Below, piece by piece: positions 52,369 to 55,132 of a stretch of DNA of 55,132 nucleotides. This DNA is from Treponema sp. (GTDB lineage Bacteria > Spirochaetota > Spirochaetia > Treponematales > Treponemataceae). The notes under the pieces were generated by a model. The model was not told the origin of the DNA, searched no databases, and saw only the letters and a program-made list of their open reading frames with translations. Within the stretch, counting starts at the first letter, position 1; the number at the start of each line of letters is the position of its first letter. A program made the position numbers and the translations under genes. The stretch is taken from positions 1-55,132 of the forward strand of contig JAFUYH010000032.1 in NCBI GenBank assembly GCA_017470605.1, read 5' to 3'.

Positions 52369-52420
52369 GGGGAGATGATGGCTGACACTTTCGGGCGTGC
52401 CCCCTGGCATGCCCTCTCCC
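52369..52420 (+). other. Nested hairpin between the peptidase gene and the antitoxin gene
   Basis: GGGCGTGCC (52393-52401) pairs with GGCATGCCC (52406-52414); outside it GGGAGA (52370-52375) pairs with TCTCCC (52415-52420). It is GC-rich compared with surroundings and may terminate the peptidase mRNA or mark a module boundary. No Shine-Dalgarno for the following gene is visible. Confidence 0.45.
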
Positions 52421-52424
52421 GGCA

Positions 52425-52685
52425 ATGCCACTTAGACAGCAGGTTATCGATTATGTAGACCAACTCGATGACGAGCGGGCAGAAATGGTGCTTGTTTTTA
52501 CACAAACTTTGGCTAATTCAAGTGATAACTTGCACAATTCAAAGACTCCTGCTGAACGCATACAGGCGGCAAAAGCACTTGCTGAACTTGAAAGCATGAA
52601 CTTTATACCTAATGCAGAAGTAAGCCTTGACGGACGAAAAGAACGAGCTGAAGCCCTCTGGAGAAAGTATGAAAGTCTTTCTTGA
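52425..52685 (+). CDS. Antitoxin-like protein of a decayed VapBC-type module
   Basis: An 86-residue charged, helical protein: LRQQVIDYVDQLDDERAEMV, then KTPAERIQAAKALAEL and a C-terminal RKERAEALWRKYESLS. I do not recognise a named DNA-binding fold. It is called an antitoxin because its stop overlaps a downstream ATG that begins like a PIN-domain toxin (MKVFLDT), the classic toxin-antitoxin arrangement. The start is uncertain, as no Shine-Dalgarno or promoter is clear upstream of 52425. With its toxin truncated, it may be a relic or act as a stand-alone antidote. Confidence 0.6.
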   Translation: MPLRQQVIDYVDQLDDERAEMVLVFTQTLANSSDNLHNSKTPAERIQAAKALAELESMNFIPNAEVSLDGRKERAEALWRKYESLS

Positions 52686-52725
52686 CACAAAAATTTTTCT
52701 TCAAAACCACACCTTCGAGTGGTGA
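52669..52725 (+). pseudogene. Truncated PIN-toxin remnant
   Basis: An 18-codon frame, MKVFLDTKIFLQNHTFEW, begins inside the antitoxin gene (17-nt overlap). MKVFLDT-x-(I/V)-(F/L)-L is the usual first strand of VapC PIN domains, with the catalytic Asp at position 6 and normally Asn where Lys8 stands. After about seven codons the sequence runs into the ~125-nt repeat that recurs at 54861, and a stop follows. The toxin gene therefore seems to have been cut off by the repeat. Confidence 0.6.
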
Positions 52726-52816
52726 ACGGCTTTTAAAAATGCGTTATAATCTCTGTTATGGAGAAAGTCGAACTTCAAAAACCGCATTCTTTCTCAATAA
52801 TCACGAAAGCCCTTGA
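52691..52816 (+). repeat. Interspersed ~125-nt repeat, copy A
   Basis: About 96% identical to 54861-54985 (four substitutions and a short A/T indel). It contains a hairpin (ACCAC...GTGGT around TTCGA), a promoter-like GTGAAC-17 nt-TATAAT (-10 at 52745-52750) and the first part of a small open frame beginning 7 nt after the -10 box. Confidence 0.8.
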
Positions 52817-52838
52817 AGGCTCAAGGAGATTTGCGTGA
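52758..52838 (+). CDS. Candidate leaderless micro-ORF in repeat copy A
   Basis: A 26-residue frame, MEKVELQKPHSFSII followed by TKALEGSRRFA, begins 7 nt after a perfect TATAAT. The first 19 residues recur with two changes in repeat copy B. Coding status is uncertain: the alternate frame across the repeat (...GERLLKMRYNLCYGESRTSK...) is also open in both copies. Confidence 0.3.
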   Translation: MEKVELQKPHSFSIITKALEGSRRFA

Positions 52839-52871
52839 GGGAGTTGATGGGGAAAATTGCATGAGAAATGG

Positions 52872-53544
52872 TTACGACTTAATCTCTTTTTCCCATAAAT
52901 CCAAATAAAAAATAATCTTCTCAAGCTTATAAATATAATGCTGCATCAAGCAATATGCAGCAGGAACCGCAATAGAAAGAGAATAAGCTATAATTCTTAA
53001 AATGTTATCAGATTTTACTACTTCATCAAACCCTTTTATGCTATTCATTACTATGGTGATGATGAACAAAATACCACCTACTTCTTTTCCTTCAAACATA
53101 AGTGGCATACGTTTTTTTATTAAACCAATTCTTTCTTTCAATAAATTATGATATTTTGAAATTTCCCCAGAATTACTATTTTCAATTTCATTACAGATTT
53201 CGAATACGTCATTTTTTTATTTTTTCATCTGTTTCAAGAGCAGAATATAGAGTATTAACAAAATTAGGTTTTAATTTTATATAATTAACTATACTTCGAA
53301 TAATTAGAAAAAATAAAAAACAAAAATCAAGCAGATAAAAAATCATTATAAAATAAAAACAGATTTGTTTTTTATGCAGATTGTTCAGATTCTTTCCTAC
53401 AATAGCAGTAATCATAATTAGCAGAAAATCTATTGTTATAAAAACTAATTCCCAGGACAAAACAGATTTAATACGGCCTTTTGGATTTTCTTTACCCAAT
53501 AAAATCAGTGAAGCCAATCTCTTAAATTGCTCTTTGTTCATCAT
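52872..53544 (-). pseudogene. Four-helix membrane protein gene interrupted by a frameshift in an A-run
   Basis: Two adjacent frames make one protein. The first (53544-53209; AAGGAGA precedes ATGATG) has two membrane helices (VFITIDFLLIMITAIVG and FYFIMIFYLLDFCFLFFL) and ends at KIKK-stop. Removing one A from the A7 run on the coding strand (53212-53218) continues into NDVFEICNEIENSNSGEIS and then the second frame (to 52872), with two more helices. The full product would be about 224 residues. It is the third gene of the Panacea operon, 11 nt after the toxin gene. It could be a true frameshift, a slippage-controlled gene or a sequencing error. I do not recognise the family. Confidence 0.65.
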
Positions 53545-53555
53545 TTCTTATCTCC

Positions 53556-53921
53556 TTAAATTTTCTTCAAAAACTCTTTCAACCTCTCCCGGTCTTCCTC
53601 AGTTTTATCACCCTTAAAATAAATCTCAACAAAGGTAACTGTGCATATCTTTTCCTGCCATACAAAAACAATTCTGATGCCAGATTGATTTCCTCTTCCT
53701 GGCAAAGAAAGACATGCAAACTTTCTTACTTTATTTGAAACATAACTCTCACTGCAAAATCCTTCAATAGGAACAAAGGCTGTCGTTGGAATATTCTGTT
53801 CATAAAAAGTTTCTATTGTGAATTTCTTGAATGTCGCAAAATCATTTTCCAGAGTTCTGAACCGCTTAAGAAGAGATTTAAAATCTTTGTCAAACTCAGG
53901 CAATGTTTTGTAATTAATCAT
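53556..53921 (-). CDS. RelE/HigB-like toxin
   Basis: A 121-residue small basic protein with the RelE/ParE-superfamily layout: helical N-terminus (LPEFDKDFKSLLKRFRTLEND), then KVRKFACLSLPGRGNQSGIRIVFVW and CTVTFVEIYFKGDKTEEDRERLKEF, as in many ribosome-dependent mRNA interferases. The ATG overlaps the end of the Panacea antitoxin gene by 8 nt (ATGATTAA), typical for toxin-antitoxin pairs. The catalytic residues are not certain, so activity on mRNA is inferred from family and context. Confidence 0.78.
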   Translation of the reverse strand: MINYKTLPEFDKDFKSLLKRFRTLENDFATFKKFTIETFYEQNIPTTAFVPIEGFCSESYVSNKVRKFACLSLPGRGNQSGIRIVFVWQEKICTVTFVEIYFKGDKTEEDRERLKEFLKKI

Positions 53922-54687
53922 CTTCCTCGCAATAAGCCCTTACCGAAGTTTCTGGTGTTCGATAAAAAACAGCTTCATAATCTAAAACTTCCTTATTCTT
54001 TGCACCAATCCATGGAATATCTTTGTGCGAAATATTTGATAATTCCGTAGCTGTTTTTCCGGCATGTTTTTCAAGTTCTGAATCAATGAATTCAAGTTCC
54101 TGAGCAGAAAGCAGTTCAAGATTTGGTTCTTTGAGGGGTAGGTATTTTGTCATGTCGTGCTTGTAATACTCAGTTTTTACTTCCTCAATCAGGCCCTCTT
54201 TTACCATCTGTCTGCTAAGCTTCGCAAAGTCAATCGGGGTTGGACCAAATGTATTTTTTATATAAGACAGCCCCATAAGCTGTTTTTCATACAATTCGTA
54301 ATAATCAAAATCAATAAAATAAAGCAGCTTATACAAAACTGTCTGTCCTACATTTGGTCGTGCCCCAACTTTTGCAAGAATATATAGAAAGACCTGTTTG
54401 AATTTTTCAATGTTATTTTCTGGAATGCTGATTCGAATATCTGATTGTTCGGCGATTTTTTCTGATTTTTGTATTTTGTACGAAGGTTCAACAGGCATTT
54501 TATTATCGATGATGCAAGAATAATCTACTTCAAATAATATAGATAATTTACGAACAAGCTCCAGTGGAAGTTCCACACTTCCATTTTCATATTTAATATA
54601 TGATTGGCGTGAAACTCCAAGTTTTTGAGCCAGCTCCTCTTGAGAAAAGCCTTTTTCTTCCCTAAGCGTTTTGATAATAGAAGTCAT
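53914..54687 (-). CDS. HTH-Panacea domain antitoxin
   Basis: 257 residues. Residues 4-62 are an XRE-type helix-turn-helix (FSQEELAQKLGVSRQSYIKYENG). Residues about 90-195 match the Panacea (SocA-like/DUF4065) domain: VGQTVLYKLLYFIDFDYYELY, LMGLSYIKNTFGPTPIDF and KLSRQMVKEGLIEEV. Panacea-domain proteins act as antitoxins for many unrelated toxins. Here the cognate is the overlapping RelE/HigB-like gene, with a membrane protein gene behind it. The promoter lies immediately upstream and the message appears leaderless; the HTH probably represses it. Confidence 0.85.
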   Translation of the reverse strand: MTSIIKTLREEKGFSQEELAQKLGVSRQSYIKYENGSVELPLELVRKLSILFEVDYSCIIDNKMPVEPSYKIQKSEKIAEQSDIRISIPENNIEKFKQVFLYILAKVGARPNVGQTVLYKLLYFIDFDYYELYEKQLMGLSYIKNTFGPTPIDFAKLSRQMVKEGLIEEVKTEYYKHDMTKYLPLKEPNLELLSAQELEFIDSELEKHAGKTATELSNISHKDIPWIGAKNKEVLDYEAVFYRTPETSVRAYCEEDD

Positions 54688-54693
54688 ATTGAT

Positions 54694-54722
54694 AGAATAT
54701 ATCTATTATTATAGTATGTCAA
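54694..54722 (-). promoter_or_regulatory. Promoter and candidate operator of the Panacea operon
   Basis: On the minus strand: TTGACA (54717-54722), a 17-nt spacer and TATTCT (54694-54699), ending 6 nt before the ATG at 54687. The short inverted repeat ATAGA-ATATA-TCTAT overlaps the -10 box and may be the HTH binding site. Confidence 0.72.
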
Positions 54723-54860
54723 GCAAAAGTTACTGCAAGTTGTAAAGTTTTAGATACATTGTCGGTAGGGAAATGTATCAAAGCTGCTAAGAGCTTTGCT
54801 TTCTCTCCCCGCCGCATAAACTGCGGCAATGACAGCGCAATGTCTGCATGAAAATGACGA

Positions 54861-54985
54861 AAATTTTCTTCAAAACCACCCCTTCGAGTGGTGAACGGCT
54901 TTTAAAAATGCGTTATAATCTCTGTTATGGAGAAAGTCGAACTTCAAAAACCGTATTTTTTCTCAATAATCACGAAAGCTCTTGA
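54861..54985 (+). repeat. Interspersed ~125-nt repeat, copy B
   Basis: Near-identical partner of 52691-52816 in the same orientation, with its TATAAT at 54914-54919. The two copies bracket the Panacea toxin-antitoxin operon and its membrane gene. Confidence 0.8.
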
Positions 54986-55085
54986 CACTCGCACTGTCCG
55001 CCATATAATTCTTCGGGCTTCGGGCTTCGGGCTTCGTGATTCGGGCTTCTGGCTTCGGGCTTCGTGCGTCGGGCTTCGGGCTTAG
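54927..55085 (+). CDS. Candidate leaderless micro-ORF in repeat copy B
   Basis: A 52-residue frame starting MEKVELQKPYFFSIITKALD, 7 nt after TATAAT. After the repeat it reads through the GGGCTTC array as a low-complexity Gly/Leu/Arg/Ser sequence, which argues that the C-terminal part is not a real protein. The shared N-terminal 19 codons are the only part supported by conservation. Confidence 0.25.
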   Translation: MEKVELQKPYFFSIITKALDTRTVRHIILRASGFGLRDSGFWLRASCVGLRA

Positions 55086-55097
55086 TGCTTCGGGCTG
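55011..55097 (+). repeat. Degenerate GGGCTTC heptamer array
   Basis: About ten imperfect units of CGGGCTT or CGTGCTT/CGTGATT type in tandem, such as CTTCGGGCTTCGGGCTTCGG. A simple repeat of this kind can cause assembly breaks, which fits its place at the window edge. Confidence 0.8.
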
Positions 55098-55132
55098 TAG
55101 GGGCAAAGTCTGCCGTTAACGCAAAATCATAC

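Larger units (their letters stand above)
54723..55132. other. Terminal accessory non-coding region
   Basis: More than 400 nt without an established gene. It contains an inverted repeat GATACATT/AATGTATC (about 54753-54779), a hairpin GCCGCA/TGCGGC (54811-54827), repeat copy B (54861-54985) with its micro-ORF, and the GGGCTTC array to 55097. The window ends in ordinary-looking sequence after the array. Confidence 0.6.

Noticed and set aside
52691..54985. Integron attC sites around the toxin-antitoxin genes
   Set aside because: The repeats lack GTTRRRY/RYYYAAC cores in the needed places and no integrase is present.
1..55132. CRISPR array, tRNA or rRNA genes, transposases
   Set aside because: No regularly spaced short repeats, cloverleaf or rRNA-like sequence, and no transposase or integrase motif was seen on reading both strands.

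Overview
The window looks like a chromosomal contig of a gut- or rumen-type spirochaete close to Treponema. This rests on gene content and protein style (recCBD, DUF1846 protein, rubrerythrin, Slt, many lipoproteins with spirochaete-like lipoboxes, a cytoplasmic GH9 glucanase, PTS enzyme I) and on a moderately AT-rich composition; no rRNA or tRNA is present to confirm it. Both ends fall in repeats (a 120-nt repeat copy at base 1; a degenerate GGGCTTC array at the right end), as expected if the edges are assembly breaks.

Layout. 1-4608: DUF1846 protein, histidine/aromatic ammonia-lyase, GNAT acetyltransferase and a shikimate-kinase-like protein, all rightward. 4605-11045: leftward genes for a TM-LysM protein with an Hsp70-substrate-domain-like N-terminus, a lytic transglycosylase, a CBS-domain cation/proton antiporter, Nfu and SlyD. 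11185-19418: rubrerythrin, a YD-repeat secreted protein, a UDG-like protein, and an exopolysaccharide group (WecA/TagO-like, Wzz-like, SLBB export protein) followed by a CrtI-like oxidoreductase and a small membrane protein. 19451-24366: Rsm22-like methyltransferase, CmpB-like membrane protein, ptsI and an XRE-PIN toxin-antitoxin pair. 24743-32972: der, a MerR regulator, an NSS symporter, a three-gene envelope operon (solute-binding-like, NlpC/P60 plus barrel-like domain, lipoprotein) and GH9. 33011-37632: a membrane-embedded LuxR-type regulator, then an AT-rich two-lipoprotein island bounded by 28-bp direct repeats, then an acyl-ACP thioesterase. 37724-46492: a complete recC-recB-recD operon. 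46662-52355: an ABC exporter pair and a large peptidase-barrel surface protein. 52425-55132: an accessory tail with a decayed VapBC-like module, two copies of a ~125-nt repeat carrying a micro-ORF, and a Panacea-type toxin-antitoxin operon with a frameshifted membrane gene.

The most unusual signals are: (1) a ~132-nt palindromic element present three times, whose helices are preserved by compensatory changes between diverged copies, suggesting a structured RNA or folding DNA element; (2) about a dozen genes whose -10 box ends only 4-10 nt before the ATG with no Shine-Dalgarno, suggesting frequent leaderless mRNAs; (3) a protein joining an Hsp70 substrate-binding-like domain, an acidic repeat region, a membrane helix and LysM; (4) the direct-repeat-bounded lipoprotein island; and (5) the repeat-rich toxin-antitoxin tail. 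All functional calls come from reading motifs in the sequence; no database search was possible.
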